Assembly (NCBI GenBank): GCA_949987705.1
Contig: OX465281.1
Location: forward strand, 104,493,248-104,557,247
Source of the DNA: Thereva unica
Lineage: Eukaryota > Arthropoda > Insecta > Diptera > Therevidae
Length of the DNA: 64,000 bases
Direction of reading: 5' to 3'
The translations under genes and the position numbers were made by a program. Of this stretch, positions 1-10,226 are shown one piece after another; position 1 is the stretch's first letter, and each line of letters starts with the position of its first letter. The notes beneath the pieces are model-generated. The model ran no database searches and was not told the DNA's origin. It saw only the letters and a program-made list of their open reading frames with translations.

Positions 1-571
1 AATTCCCCTTCCAATTTTCTTATTTGCTCCATTCACCATTTGCTCTTTTTTGCAGCTTTTAAGAGTATTTTTTCAATCGAGAGCTTTTTACAAATGGGTA
101 AAGCTCACGATCGACAGCTGTCAAACTAAGCTTTCAAATTTGTTTAGTGATGTGATGGATGCAGCAAATAAGTGTTTTGAAAGGGTAAGTTGAAATAGTG
201 TAATTAATTTAATTCCATTTTATGGTGTTTGGAAATCTTTTGAAATAACTTACATTATAAGCTTGATGTGAGTTTCTTTAAGTTAAGGTTTATATTTAAT
301 GTTAACATTGTCAAAGGTTACAAGTGTTGTTTATGTCAAATGTGAGGTTATGTATTTGTTTTCTAATTTGTTGATGTTTACATTTATTTGTTTACTGTAT
401 TTGATAAGCTACTAATTTCTAATTTTAATTATTAAATTTTAGGTTGAACCGGTGTGCTACAACTGCAGGTGCTCCAGGTGATTTGTGATAGCTGCCAAAC
501 AGGTGAGTTTATTAATTATGATGACTCTTATTAATGTTTCCTTTTATTGATTTTTAGGTGGATCCTGAACA
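1..571 (-). repeat. 3' LTR of BEL-1 (left end outside window)
   Basis: This stretch is nearly identical to 8020-9122 once the MITE at 8057-8580 is removed. Both copies stop at the same base, after GGATCCTGAACA on the plus strand. Read on the minus strand the repeat begins TGTTCAGGATCC, the TG start expected of an LTR. It lies directly beyond the end of a minus-strand BEL pol, so it is the 3' LTR. The other edge is outside the window, so full length is unknown. Positions 30-37 (CATTCACC) are an unfilled version of the MITE insertion site seen in the other LTR. Confidence 0.85.
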
Positions 572-590
572 TACTCCCGGTCCTTGAATC
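572..590 (-). other. Polypurine tract of BEL-1
   Basis: On the minus strand the bases just upstream of the LTR TG are purine-rich (AAGGACCGGGAGTA). This is where the plus-strand primer of an LTR retrotransposon lies. The call rests on position and composition only. Confidence 0.5.
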
Positions 591-659
591 CTGTGGATTC
601 GAAATGTATGCCTGCAAGGACAACTTTTAATAATGTTTTACCAATATGAGTATAGAGAT

Positions 660-748
660 GATAAAAAGACTGGATTAGAAAGGATAAAAGGACGGGATTA
701 GAAAGGATAAAAAGACGGGAGGAAAGCATACAAGGACGGGAGGCACGG
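660..748 (+). repeat. Short tandem repeat, about 23 bp unit
   Basis: The unit GGATTAGAAAGGATAAAA plus GACG recurs at about 672 and 695, followed by two degenerate partial copies ending in GGACGGGAGG. It lies between the BEL-1 pol stop and the 3' LTR, in untranslated element sequence. Confidence 0.6.
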
Positions 749-781
749 TATGTGATGTTTAATTAATATTATGTTGAAGAC

Positions 782-2881
782 CTAGTGTTGTGGCTCGTTT
801 TCATTAGTATCATTGTCTTGAAGTGGCATCAAACAAAGTTTTGCTATCGGTCTTTTGAATGTGTTATCTTTTGTTTTTATAGTAGCCACTCTCACTAGGT
901 TGTCTGCCCCCGGATGTGTCTCCACAATCCTGCCAGTAAGCCATTTTGTTGGCGGGAGTTTGTCGTCTTTGACGATCACCATTTGTCCGACTTTTAAGTT
1001 CTTAGCCCTGCCCAACCATTTGGGCCGTTGTTGTAGCTTGGACAAATACTCTTCTTGCCACCTCTTCCAAAAGGATTGGGTGAGATGCGTCAAATATTGC
1101 CATCGGGACAGCGAGTTTACTTTATAATCTAGCGTGGACGGTTCGGGTAGTGCTAAAGCTACATCGTGAATTAAAAAGTGACCCGGCGAATTGGGGCAAG
1201 CTTCGATCTGCGCCGCTATTGTCGTGAATTCTTCATATGTCAAGGCTGTGCTAGTCAAAATTATTTTTAGGTGGTACTTTGTAGCTTTTACCCCGGCTTC
1301 CCATAAACCCCCGAAATGAGGTGCTGATGGAGGTATAAAGTGCCAAGTTATCCTTAATGGAGCACTTATTTCTGGAATTTCATGTTGTATTTGATTTATG
1401 TGTTTGCTGTAGTCTTTGTCCATTGTTCTGCTTGTTCCAACAAAGTTAGTGCCGTTATCCGAATAGATATCAGAATACATTCCTCTTCGGCTTACGAATC
1501 TTTTCAGAGCCGCGTAAAATGCCTCCGTCGTCAAATCGGATACGACCTCGATGTGTATGGCTCTGACAGCCAAACAGACGAATATTGCCAGATAACCTTT
1601 ATAAGACTTTTGTCCTCTACCCTTGGATGCCTTCATGTTAAATGGTCCACAAAAGTCTACGCCAACATGTGTGAATGGACGAGACATTCTAGCTCTAGGT
1701 CCAGGCAAATTCCCCATCAGTTGAGCTAACGGTGCTGCTCTTTGTTTGAAACAAGTTATGCATCGGTGTATTTCCTGTTTAATTGCATTCCGAGCGTTTA
1801 CGATCCAAAATTTCCTTCTGATTAATCCAATCATTAATTGCGTGCCACCATGCAACGTTTTCGCATGCATGTCTCTAATAATAAGTGTCGTGAGAGGATG
1901 TTTAGGGCCTAGTAATATTGGGTGTTTCTCGGACCAAGATAGGCTTGATGCTTCTAAACGTCCACCGACTCGTAAAACTCCGTCCTTTTCTGTAAATGGT
2001 GTCAAATTTTTTATTTTTCCTCCCTTAATGTTCCTTTTCAAATTTATTGCCTTCAGCTCTTCTTCAAAATCTTCAGCTTGGGCGTCCTTCACCCAATATG
2101 TTAAAGCATCGTTTAGTTCCGTAGTGGTGATCCAGGGGGATGAATGGCTGCTGATTCTTTTGCATTTATTAATAAAACGAAAACAAATGCAGGAAACTCT
2201 CAAAAGTTTGGTGAGACTTGAGTATTTAGTTACAAGTTTAATTCTGGCTGTATTGTATGAAGTCGTTAGGTGCACCTTGATATTCCTTCTCTCTTCCAAC
2301 TGTGTGTCTTCGAATTCTCTTGGAGTTGGCCAATAGTTTTCTGAGGCTCTGAGCCACTTCGGCCCATTCCACCATAGTGCATGCTGCTCCAATTCCTTCG
2401 GCGACATGCCACGAGATGCACAATCTGCTGGGTTATCCCCGGATGATATAAACTTCCAAGCTGTGCAATCCACAGAGCCTTGAATTTCCGACACGCGGTT
2501 AGCGATAAACGTCTTCCATTTCGAGGGGTGAGCCTTTATCCAGGATAACACAATTGTCGAGTCGCACCACAAAGTAAGATTGATGCTGTCAAATTTCAAA
2601 GCCTTTTTAACAATATTAAACAGTCGAATCAACAACACGGCTCCACACAATTCAAGGCGCGCTAACGAAATCTGTTTTGTGGGAGCCACCTTTGTTTTTG
2701 ATGTTATAAGTCTTGTTATGATGTTTCCCGAATCGTCTATAGCCCTTGCATAAAAAGCAGCTGCATATGCACGAGTCGACGCATCACAAAACCCATGCAG
2801 TTCAATATCGTTCGTAGTGGTGTGCAGCCATCGCGGTATTTTGATACTTTCGATCTGTTTCAAATCATTTGTAAGATTCAA
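782..2881 (-). CDS. BEL-1 pol, C-terminal part: RNase H and integrase
   Basis: This 699-residue open frame is the C-terminal half of a BEL/Pao polyprotein. RNase H-like motifs are FCDAST (about residue 31), LARLELCGA (73), WCDSTIVLSW (105) and NPADCASRG (150). The integrase zinc-binding HHCC is H339, H344, C374 and C377. The catalytic triad is visible as D409 (VDF), D475 (YSDNGTNF) and E528 (GLWEAG). A DUF5641-type tail follows. Near residue 562 the text passes from IEACPNS straight to PGHFLI. BEL relatives have a longer linker there, so an in-frame deletion of roughly 15-20 residues is likely. The ATG is not a natural start, since the polyprotein continues upstream into 2882-3377. Confidence 0.85.
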   Translation of the reverse strand: MNLTNDLKQIESIKIPRWLHTTTNDIELHGFCDASTRAYAAAFYARAIDDSGNIITRLITSKTKVAPTKQISLARLELCGAVLLIRLFNIVKKALKFDSINLTLWCDSTIVLSWIKAHPSKWKTFIANRVSEIQGSVDCTAWKFISSGDNPADCASRGMSPKELEQHALWWNGPKWLRASENYWPTPREFEDTQLEERRNIKVHLTTSYNTARIKLVTKYSSLTKLLRVSCICFRFINKCKRISSHSSPWITTTELNDALTYWVKDAQAEDFEEELKAINLKRNIKGGKIKNLTPFTEKDGVLRVGGRLEASSLSWSEKHPILLGPKHPLTTLIIRDMHAKTLHGGTQLMIGLIRRKFWIVNARNAIKQEIHRCITCFKQRAAPLAQLMGNLPGPRARMSRPFTHVGVDFCGPFNMKASKGRGQKSYKGYLAIFVCLAVRAIHIEVVSDLTTEAFYAALKRFVSRRGMYSDIYSDNGTNFVGTSRTMDKDYSKHINQIQHEIPEISAPLRITWHFIPPSAPHFGGLWEAGVKATKYHLKIILTSTALTYEEFTTIAAQIEACPNSPGHFLIHDVALALPEPSTLDYKVNSLSRWQYLTHLTQSFWKRWQEEYLSKLQQRPKWLGRAKNLKVGQMVIVKDDKLPPTKWLTGRIVETHPGADNLVRVATIKTKDNTFKRPIAKLCLMPLQDNDTNENEPQH

Positions 2882-3380
2882 TCAAACTTCTGCTATGGCT
2901 TGTGGTACATCTTCGTCCCAATCGGTTCCTGATAACCACACCGATTGCATCAAAATTTTTGATCGTATGACAACCGGTGCTAGTAGTCCTAATGGATCAA
3001 ATAACTTTAAAATTTGTGATAGTAATTCCCTTTTCGTAATTTGTTCAGAATGTGCTTCAACATTTATTTTGTACGAGAAAGCGTCTGACACCAAAGCACT
3101 CCAAGTGTCTTAATGCCCTCATCAAATTCGATGTTGTGGATCTGACTAATTTCCTGATCTTCAATAGGGATGTTGGTCAGTAGATTTGCATCGTTCGTTG
3201 TCCACTTTCGCAAATTGAATCCTCCAGATCTTAATAAGGCAATTAACTCAGTTTGAAGGTTTATCGCTTCAGCTATGGTGTTGGCTCCTGTCAACAAATC
3301 GTCAACATAAAAATATGTTTTTAGTACTTGTGATGCAGTTGGGAACCTGCTTGCTTCGTCGTCTGCAAGTTGATATGACT
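2882..3380 (-). pseudogene. BEL-1 reverse transcriptase, C-terminal fragments
   Basis: Two overlapping minus-strand frames (about 3064-3377 and 2882-3094) hold the RT palm with YVDD in FYVDDLLTG, then KTLGVLW and the LFDPLGLLAPV stretch that joins BEL RT to RNase H. They are separated by a frameshift around 3064-3094, and a stop precedes the next frame at 2881. The fragment starts abruptly at 3380, where the LINE insertion begins. The matching N-terminal half of RT is at 4308-4679. Confidence 0.85.
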
Positions 3381-4272
3381 GGTGCTCCACCAATAAACTG
3401 CAACTAAACACCAGTAAATGCCACGTAATTACCTTCTCTCGTAAAAAAAGCATACAGTTGCAATACTATTATCTCAACGGCAGGGTATTAGACCGCGTTG
3501 ATCAAATTGTAGATTTGGGTATTGTCCTGGACAATAAATTAAATTTCAATTTGCACTACGATAATATTATTGCAAGAGCTAGCAAACTTCTAGGCTTTAT
3601 AAAGAGAAGAGCCAAGGAATTTGACAACCCTCGAGTTACAAAAACCCTTTTCTGTTCGCTAGTCCGCCCGATTTTAGAATACGCATGCCCGATCTGGAAT
3701 CCTATTTACCAGGTAAGCAGTAACAGGTTTGCAAAAGAAATTTCTACTCTTTGCTCTGAGAAATCTATACGACTCGCGTGATTTTCATAGCCTACCACCC
3801 TACATGGACAGGCTCAAAGTGTTGGATCTCATGCCTCTGTTTAATAGGCGTAAGTTGCTTATATCATGCTTTACTTTGGACGTCTTGAACGATAGGATCA
3901 ATGTTCAGTTTCTGTCAGACAGGATCAAAGTTAACGACGATGTCCGTCAGAATAGGCATACGAAAATGCTTAGGGAATATTCTCATCGGACCGAGTATGG
4001 AAAGAACGAGCCCGTCAACAGATGTTGTATGATTTTCAATGGCCACAGTTCCTGCTTCTCCCCTGGAATGAGCAAATTATCTTTCAAGAAAAAATTGATA
4101 TCCTTCCTGTCATCCGAATTATCCTGAACTAACACTATAACTAATGTACCATAAGTTATTAAGATATACCTGTGATAAATTGTTAAATGCAAATGTACTT
4201 TTAGCGATTGTATGTATATATTTATAAGTTACTTTCCCTGTGTAATATAGTTTAAGCAAGCCTTGTTTGGCG

Positions 4273-4307
<35 letters not shown>
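3381..4307 (+). mobile_element. 5'-truncated CR1/Jockey-type LINE fragment inserted in BEL-1 RT
   Basis: This is the 3' part of the LINE found nearly full length on the minus strand at 11030-13975. It covers the end of the RT ORF, the 3' UTR and a (TAAA)n tail at about 4277-4307. Relative to the longer copy it has a few amino-acid changes and an 8-bp deletion (GAGTCAGT) near 3729 that shifts the frame. The left junction shares about 6 bp (ATGACT) with BEL-1, so the exact start is uncertain by that much. I found no clear target duplication. The insertion separates the two halves of the BEL-1 RT. Confidence 0.9.
3458..4127 (+). pseudogene. LINE ORF2 C-terminus, frameshifted
   Basis: Two plus-strand frames (3458-3781 and 3729-4127) together match the last roughly 220 residues of the LINE ORF at 11275-13971: the post-RT thumb region (LVRPILEYACPIW) and the C-terminal tail (SFKKKLISFLSSELS). 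The break is the 8-bp deletion near 3729. It has no function of its own. Confidence 0.85.
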
Positions 4308-4679
4308 AGTTTTTATTGCCAAATAGGGTGCACAGGCTGTGCCGAATGTGACGGTGTTCAAACAAAAATCTTGAACGGTGGTTGTTGGTGATGGCCTCCA
4401 CAGAATGCGCTGATAATCTGCATCTTCCACATCTACAAGAATTTGCCGATACATCTTCTCGACGTCAGCGGTGAAGACAAACTTATGTTTACGCCATCTA
4501 AGAAGAATGTTCAACAAATCATCTTGAAGTTTTGGCCCAACCATAAGTATCTCGTTCAACGATGGTCCATGTGTTATCTTCTGTGAAGCATCAAACACAA
4601 CCTTCAATTTAGTGGTTGTGCTTTCTTTGAAGACAGCGTGATGTGGCATGTAATAGGTATGATTCGTAATATGTTTCAT
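4308..4679 (-). pseudogene. BEL-1 reverse transcriptase, N-terminal fragment
   Basis: The minus-strand frame carries the RT fingers and palm start: KLKVVFDASQK, NEILMVGPKLQDD, the motif A stretch FTADVEKMYRQI, and ends at TFGTACAPYLAIKT. The same frame then runs into the LINE tail, giving a meaningless FIYL repeat. The continuation with YVDD is at 3064-3377. The start overlaps the upstream gag-protease frame (4609-6123) in a different register, so there is a frameshift near 4650. Confidence 0.85.
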
Positions 4680-6123
4680 TTTTTGTACTTATCTTTACCT
4701 TTTCCGTAGATGCTGGGATTCGACGCATGTGGTTCAATTCTTCATACTCTGCTATACATTTTGCATACTCGTCGTGCATGTGAGGTGCCTTGTTGAATCT
4801 GGATTCAAGGTGATGAAATCGTCTTAGCGCTGTTGCACGTGAAGACCCAAGTGATGGACGCTGCTCATTTTTAAATGGTAATCTGACGGTGTAACGGCCA
4901 TCAGTTTCTCTTTTTATAGTTTTTGTGTAAAATGTTTCACATGCTTGTTCTTCCAGAGTCATATGTCGTTCTGCCTGAACTTCCTCGATCTCCCAAAATT
5001 GTCGTAGATCCTGCTCCCATTGAGTGTACGAATGGCAGCTCACAATTCGATTAGTTATTGAGGGTGATGATATCTCTCCTGATATTATCCATCCCAACGT
5101 GGTGTTCTGTGCTATGAGATTTCCAGTTTTCAGTTTCTTTAATCCTTCCAGTAATATTTTGCAATATATATCTGCTCCAATAAGTATATCAATTTTGCCT
5201 GAAGTAACAAATTGAGGATTCGCCAAACAGAGTTGCTTCAATTGCGACATGTCATCATCGAGTCTTAGCCTTTGAGGTGGTAGGATGCCAGTTATAGACT
5301 TGATTATCAAAGCCCTTGACACTACTTGATTGTCATCATGTATTGATTTGATAGTGAACCTGGCCGAGCTCTTTCCAACGCCAGTTTTCTGATTTCCTAC
5401 TCCGTAAATGTCCATGTGAGTGCGTAGTCTTTCCAGCCTCAATGATTGTGCAAGGCGTTCAGTCAGAAATGATAGCTGAGATCCTTGATCTACCAAAGCA
5501 CGCGCCACTACCTCTTGCCCACACGGAGAACAGATACGAACGAGTGCAGTGGCTAAAAGAACTTCCGGTGAAGAATTAAAACTCTCGACGTGCAGTGAAT
5601 TCACGTCGCCCTTGATCGGAATTGATTCGCTGCTGAAATTTGAAACTAATTTATTGGATGTTGCCAGATGCGATGTCGTTGCTATGCAATCCTCGGATGT
5701 TGCAGGAGGAGTTGCAGTTGTAGTAAAATTTACAATGACACTCTCACTATGTAGCAGCGTATGATGCCTATGCTTACAATGGAAGCAAGAGTGCATGCTG
5801 GGGCACGATGAAGCCTTGTGTCCTTGCCGTAAGCAGTTAGAGCACAATCCCTTTTTTGCGACAATATTTCTTTTTTCCATATGAGTCATTTTTAAAAATT
5901 GCTCACATGTCCTTATGCTATGGTTACCTGAACATAGTGTACACCTTAATCCTTGTGAAGTATAAAATGACTGCCTCATTCCACTAACTTTTCTTGGAAC
6001 GACATTAGTCTTCTTGTTGTTTGTACCTAAAGCCTCAAGAGTTCTAAATTGACTTTCTAAAAACACCTTTAATTCTTGATATGTAGCGAAGTCCGTCTTG
6101 GCTCCAATGCTCTGTTCCCACAA
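4609..6123 (-). CDS. BEL-1 gag C-terminus, zinc knuckles and aspartic protease
   Basis: This 504-residue frame has two cysteine/histidine clusters (about residues 61-75 and 93-125, e.g. CSNCLRQGHKASSC) typical of BEL nucleocapsid, then a DUF1758-type retropepsin with ALVDQGSQLSFL near residue 211. The usual active-site triplet is DSG or DTG. Here the middle residue is Q (D-Q-G), so catalysis is doubtful. The IGADIY motif follows near residue 318. The first methionine is internal to the polyprotein, and the link to gag at 6246-6947 is broken by stops in 6124-6245. Confidence 0.85.
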   Translation of the reverse strand: MWEQSIGAKTDFATYQELKVFLESQFRTLEALGTNNKKTNVVPRKVSGMRQSFYTSQGLRCTLCSGNHSIRTCEQFLKMTHMEKRNIVAKKGLCSNCLRQGHKASSCPSMHSCFHCKHRHHTLLHSESVIVNFTTTATPPATSEDCIATTSHLATSNKLVSNFSSESIPIKGDVNSLHVESFNSSPEVLLATALVRICSPCGQEVVARALVDQGSQLSFLTERLAQSLRLERLRTHMDIYGVGNQKTGVGKSSARFTIKSIHDDNQVVSRALIIKSITGILPPQRLRLDDDMSQLKQLCLANPQFVTSGKIDILIGADIYCKILLEGLKKLKTGNLIAQNTTLGWIISGEISSPSITNRIVSCHSYTQWEQDLRQFWEIEEVQAERHMTLEEQACETFYTKTIKRETDGRYTVRLPFKNEQRPSLGSSRATALRRFHHLESRFNKAPHMHDEYAKCIAEYEELNHMRRIPASTEKVKISTKNETYYESYLLHATSRCLQRKHNH

Positions 6124-6245
6124 GCGTTTAGTTTCATTGGGTAGTTTTTCGCTGATTCATTCATTCATTGGATGTTGATTGCCGAATCCTGTGAATATGC
6201 TGTCTGTCCAAATAATGTCCTCAATTGGGCCTTGATTAACAATCG

Positions 6246-6947
6246 TTAATTATTGTAGCGTTCATTTAGAGCTTTCCACGCAGGCACATAATTAGCTTCT
6301 ATTATGTTGAAGTGTTTTAATAATTGTTCTGCCTCTCCTTTCAGTGTCGATCGCAGGTAGTGTAGTTTTTGGACGCTCGATATCTTATTGTTTTCATGGA
6401 TCAATGTCACGAATAAATCTCGGAATGACGTCCATTCATTATAATTTCCGCTAAAAATGGGAAGATTAATCCGTGGAAGTTTAACACTCTCTCGATCTGC
6501 GTGCGGTTCCCCTGCTTCTAGGACAGGACGGTGCCGAAGTTCATCACTAGTTGTGTCTGGGTGTAATATTTGTAGCTCGTCCTGCATTTCTGCTTTCCCA
6601 AGAATATAACACTCGTTCATTTCTGTGAGAAGATCGTCTTCAAAATATTTATTTGTTTTTTGTGGTATTTTTTCAAAATTTTTACTGGCATACACCAGCT
6701 CACGATGACGCGTTCGAAATTCTTGCCAGAATTCATTTAGGGCTTCTAAACGATCATTAAAGTAGGCCTTGGTTTTTCGCGCTTTCGAATCCTTTCTAAA
6801 GTTCCGTAAACTTTTTTGAGCACTCTCGTATGTGGCGTATTGTTCCGCTACTAACGTTTCGAAAACCGCTAACTCCATTTTCAAATTAACTTGCATGCAA
6901 TTTATCAACTTTGGATTCAATAAATAAATTGGAATAGACTGACTCAC
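6246..6947 (-). CDS. BEL-1 gag N-terminal part (DUF1759 type)
   Basis: The 233-residue frame has a helical N-terminus, then KLPRINLPIFSGNYNEWTSF and LHYLRSTLKGEAEQLLKHF, the conserved core of the DUF1759 gag family of BEL/Pao elements. It ends early at a stop (6246-6248) in the middle of that domain. Out-of-frame sequence at 6124-6245 then leads to the next frame. The likely start is the second or third ATG, because the first codons look like leader sequence. Confidence 0.85.
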   Translation of the reverse strand: MSQSIPIYLLNPKLINCMQVNLKMELAVFETLVAEQYATYESAQKSLRNFRKDSKARKTKAYFNDRLEALNEFWQEFRTRHRELVYASKNFEKIPQKTNKYFEDDLLTEMNECYILGKAEMQDELQILHPDTTSDELRHRPVLEAGEPHADRESVKLPRINLPIFSGNYNEWTSFRDLFVTLIHENNKISSVQKLHYLRSTLKGEAEQLLKHFNIIEANYVPAWKALNERYNN

Positions 6948-7120
6948 CGGCTTAAATCCTTTCTCTTAAAATGTCTGCTTAATGTGTGTGGTGAACGGGT
7001 TGGATGCAGGTACTATCATTATTTTAATTATATGCCTTTTTACTCCTTCGGGATCACTAGCTTTGTCCACTAATTTCTTATTAAGTCACTGTTTTAGTTA
7101 AATCAATTAACAAATCACTG
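6948..7120 (-). other. BEL-1 leader with probable primer-binding region
   Basis: Just upstream of gag (minus sense) is AGTGATCCCGAAGGAGTA at about 7037-7054. The element BEL-2 has GGTGATCCCG at the equivalent place before its gag. That shared string is where a tRNA primer-binding site is expected. The exact inner edge of the 5' LTR could not be fixed because the other LTR leaves the window. Confidence 0.4.
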
Positions 7121-7179
7121 TTTCAGGTTTTATGATCGTAACGCCTAGTAGAACACCGTTATTTTCAAGATTATGAATT

Positions 7180-7450
7180 CTAAAATACACTGTTAACGGA
7201 CACTGATATTCTAAATGATAAATTCTAACCGACACTGTTATATTCAATTCTAAAGGAAACTGTTATATTCGAGATGGTAGATTCTAACCGACACTGTTAT
7301 ATTCAATTCTAAAGGACACTGTTATATTCAAAATGATAGATTCTAACCGACACTGTTATATTCAATTCGAAAGGGCACCGTGATATTCAAACTAATAAAT
7401 TCTAAACGTCACTGTAATATTCAATTCGAAAGGATATTTTAATATTCAAA
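7180..7450 (+). repeat. Degenerate tandem repeat in BEL-1 5' LTR/leader
   Basis: Phrases such as CACTGTTATATTCAATTC and GATAGATTCTAACCG alternate about every 30-60 bp through this stretch, with five or so recognisable cycles. It lies between gag and the proven LTR part of BEL-1 and may be an LTR-internal minisatellite. Confidence 0.6.
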
Positions 7451-8019
7451 TTACACCCTCTCAAAATCCGTTCTAATGCACAAATCACGTTTTTATGCAT
7501 GTATTATGCACCCTTTGTTCTCAAATATAAACACTCAACTTCGTTTTTTAATCTAATTTGTACACTTTTCTTAATAACCACCTTTTATGCACTTTCACTT
7601 TCTAGGTTTTTAATCAAAATCCGGCTCGAAGGACCAATTTTTATGTTCATGCAAATTATGTTGCTCGCGAAAAACAATTCTGTCTTAAGAAATCCGTTCA
7701 GATATAACTGCTTTGAAAAACCCGGTTAAGACCCGATATACAAAATGAGCGATTTCTCCAATAAAAAAGAACTCAAATTACCGAATATTACATTTATTAT
7801 AAACTTATTATGAAACTTCAAATTACACCTTTTACTACAATTCAAAATATTTCAAATTCAAATCAAAAAGAAATTAAATCAAACTCAAAAAAACTCGTGT
7901 GGAAAGCTTGCGTATTCTATCTCAAAATGAAAAAACGTGAGAGCTTTATCCAAGTATTTTTCTCATATATATATATCAAATGCCTACGTGATTTTTGCAA
8001 GCTCTCCGTTACATCGAAA

Positions 8020-9122
8020 AATTCCCCTTCCAATTTTCTTATTTGCTCCATCCACCCACTGACATATAGAATGGACTGCTTATGAGAAGTTTTTCATGGC
8101 ACCAATTAGTTCCATAGGCTACAAACCTTTTTTTACTCCATGTAAACACCGGAATCACTTTTGAAATTTACATTTTTTTAAATACGTACTTAAAACATTA
8201 AAACAACACAAATATTTTGTTTAAAAAAATTAATAAACACTATTTTCACTTTTTCACCTTTTAAAATGCCTTTTTTTCATTAATTTGCAAATTTTATGTG
8301 TATCTGATTTAAGTTCTTAACGCCTGTTTTAGCAACTGACATTCTGTATGTCAAAATCCGGGGGCTTATGGGGAAAAGAGCAAAAGATATAAACATCACT
8401 ATACCCGTCTATTTTTTTCTAATTGATTTAACCTGATTTTATTTCTGTCAGTCTGATTTTACTTCTGAGTGCTTCTGTAAGTTTGGGGCTTATGGATGAG
8501 CGAGTCGACTATACCTTTTTGGTGCCATCGGTTTGTATGGGAATAATTGCTGATGAGCAGTCCATTATTATATGTCAGTGCATCCACCATTTGCTCTTTT
8601 TTGCAGCTTTTAAGAGTATTTTTTCGATCGAGAGCTTTTTACAAATGGGTAAAGCTCACGATCGACAGCTGTCAAACTAAGCTTTCAAATTTGTTTAGTG
8701 ATGTGATGGATGCAGCAAATAAGTGTTTTGAAAGGGTAAGTTGAAATAGTGTAATTAATTTAATTCCATTTTATGGTGTTTGGAAATCTTTTGAAATAAC
8801 TTACATTATAATCTTGATGTGAGTTTCTTTAAGTTAAGGTTTATATTTAATGTTAACATTGTCAAAGGTTACAAGTGTTGTTTATGTCAAATGTGAGGTT
8901 ATGTATTTGTTTTCTAATTTGTTGATGTTTACATTTATTTGTTTACTGTATTTGATAAGCTACTAATTTCTAATTTTAATTATTAAATTTTAGGTTGAAC
9001 CGGTGTGCTACAACTGCAGGTGCTCCAGGTGATTTGTGATAGCTGCCAAACAGGTGAGTTTATTAATTATGATGACTCTTATTAATGTTTCCTTTTATTG
9101 ATTTTTAGGTGGATCCTGAACA
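8020..9122 (-). repeat. 5' LTR of BEL-1 (proven part), split by a MITE
   Basis: 8020-8056 plus 8589-9122 match 1-571 almost base for base. The outer end reads TGTTCAGGATCC on the minus strand. The LTR probably extends left to somewhere near 7060-7120, but only this part can be proven here. The LTR is interrupted by the 524-bp MITE at 8057-8580. Confidence 0.85.
8057..8580. mobile_element. 524-bp MITE with 8-bp target duplication
   Basis: The ends are inverted: CACTGACATAT at the left, ATATGTCAGTG at the right. Similarity extends further inward (GGACTGCT, GGCACC). The flanking bases CATCCACC occur at 8049-8056 and 8581-8588. The other BEL-1 LTR has a single CATTCACC at 30-37 with no insert. 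No transposase is encoded. An 8-bp duplication fits hAT or P-like elements, but the superfamily is not settled. Confidence 0.92.
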
Positions 9123-9271
9123 AGCCGTGTAAAAAATGTCAGCTCCCTAAATAAATGCGTTCAGTACAGACGAGAAGAGACGGGCACAGACGGATGGACA
9201 GACGAACGGACAAGCGGACGGACAGACGGTCTCTCAAAAGTCAAAATTACTTTTATTACTGTGCGTAGGTG
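9123..9271. other. Flank between BEL-1 and hAT element, degenerate GGACAGACG repeat
   Basis: Positions 9165-9230 hold an irregular repeat of GGACAGACG-like words (ACGGGCACAGACGGATGGACAG). Nothing else is recognised. The last eight bases, CGTAGGTG (9264-9271), are the left target duplication of the hAT element. Confidence 0.6.
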
Positions 9272-9305
9272 CAGTACCGGCTTTAGGGGGCGAACCCGGG
9301 CGACG

Positions 9306-10226
9306 CACAGTGGGGCGCGCTCGTAGAAGGTTCTGCTCAAAACTTAATTTTCATAATGTGGAATTTTTTCAAAAAAAATGTATCATTGTAGTTGTAATAA
9401 TGTATCAGATCACGTGTAAAAATATTAAGTCGCTGACTGCTATGAGTCAGCGAGCGCATGAGCATAAAGTTCATAGTTTAGGCAAAATAATACTTCAGCG
9501 AAAAAGGAATACCAGTTTATGCGCGATATAAAAACATTAATTTCTAACGTTTAACGATGAAATCTACGGAAGTGTGTTATGTCGGTGATCAAGCAAGGTA
9601 TTTTGATTCTTCTATAATTTTGTATTATATTATAAGTTCATTGGTTTATGATAAAGGGCTTAAAAGTGGTAGTGTGTATTTTTTGTAGGGAATTTTTTAA
9701 ATGACATTTTCTCGAAAATGCGCAAAGTTCTATTGCTACTTTTTTCGGTTAACTAGTGTTCAAAGTCTTCCTTTTCTAATAAAAAAAGATTCAGAAATAT
9801 AACTTTGCGCATTTTCGAGAAAAGGTCATTTAAAAAACCCCCTACAAAAAAATACACACTACAACAAATTTTAAGTCCTGTATCAGAAACCAATGAACTT
9901 ATAATCTAATATAAAATTATTTAAGAATCAACATACCTTGCTTGATCACCGACATAATACACTTTCTTAGATTTTATCATTAATCGTTAGAAATTAATGT
10001 TTTTAAATCGCGCATAGACATGCATACGTTGTCGCAGAAATACTCTTTTGCCAAAACCATAAACTTTAAGCTCATGCGCTCGATGACTAGTAACAGTCAG
10101 CGACTTAATATTTGTGCACGTGATCTGATACATAATTGCAATTACGATGATACCATTTTTTTTTATAATATCCACATTTTGAAAATTGAGTTTTGAGCAG
10201 AACCTTCTATGAGCGGGCCCCACTGT
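9306..10226. repeat. Foldback repeat, two arms of about 430 bp
   Basis: The left arm (about 9306-9730) and right arm (about 9790-10226) are inverted copies with moderate divergence. Both strands give a similar 73-78 residue frame starting MGxAxRRFCSKLNF. The spacer is about 60 bp. The outer ends read CACAGTGGGGC and GCCCCACTGT, and the hexamer GCGACG lies on both sides (9300-9305, 10227-10232). It sits just inside the left end of the hAT element, so it is either a separate foldback insertion or a subterminal structure. Confidence 0.8.

Larger units (their letters stand above)
1..9122 (-). mobile_element. BEL-1, BEL/Pao LTR retrotransposon, nested insertions inside
   Basis: The order on the minus strand is 5' LTR (ending at plus-strand position 9122), leader, gag, zinc knuckles, protease, reverse transcriptase, RNase H, integrase, polypurine tract and 3' LTR (1-571). 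Gag is of the DUF1759 type and the integrase is followed by a DUF5641-type tail, both typical of BEL/Pao. No env is present. The element is dead: RT is split by a LINE fragment, the reading frame is broken at several points, and the 5' LTR carries a MITE. The 3' LTR runs off the window, so the outer target duplication cannot be checked. Confidence 0.9.

Noticed and set aside
1382..2336. Plus-strand frames of 115 and 196 codons
   Set aside because: They lie antisense within the intact BEL-1 integrase frame.
9310..10223. Pair of similar small frames (73 and 78 codons) on opposite strands
   Set aside because: They are the two arms of the foldback repeat read outward. No domain and no conservation beyond that of the DNA.
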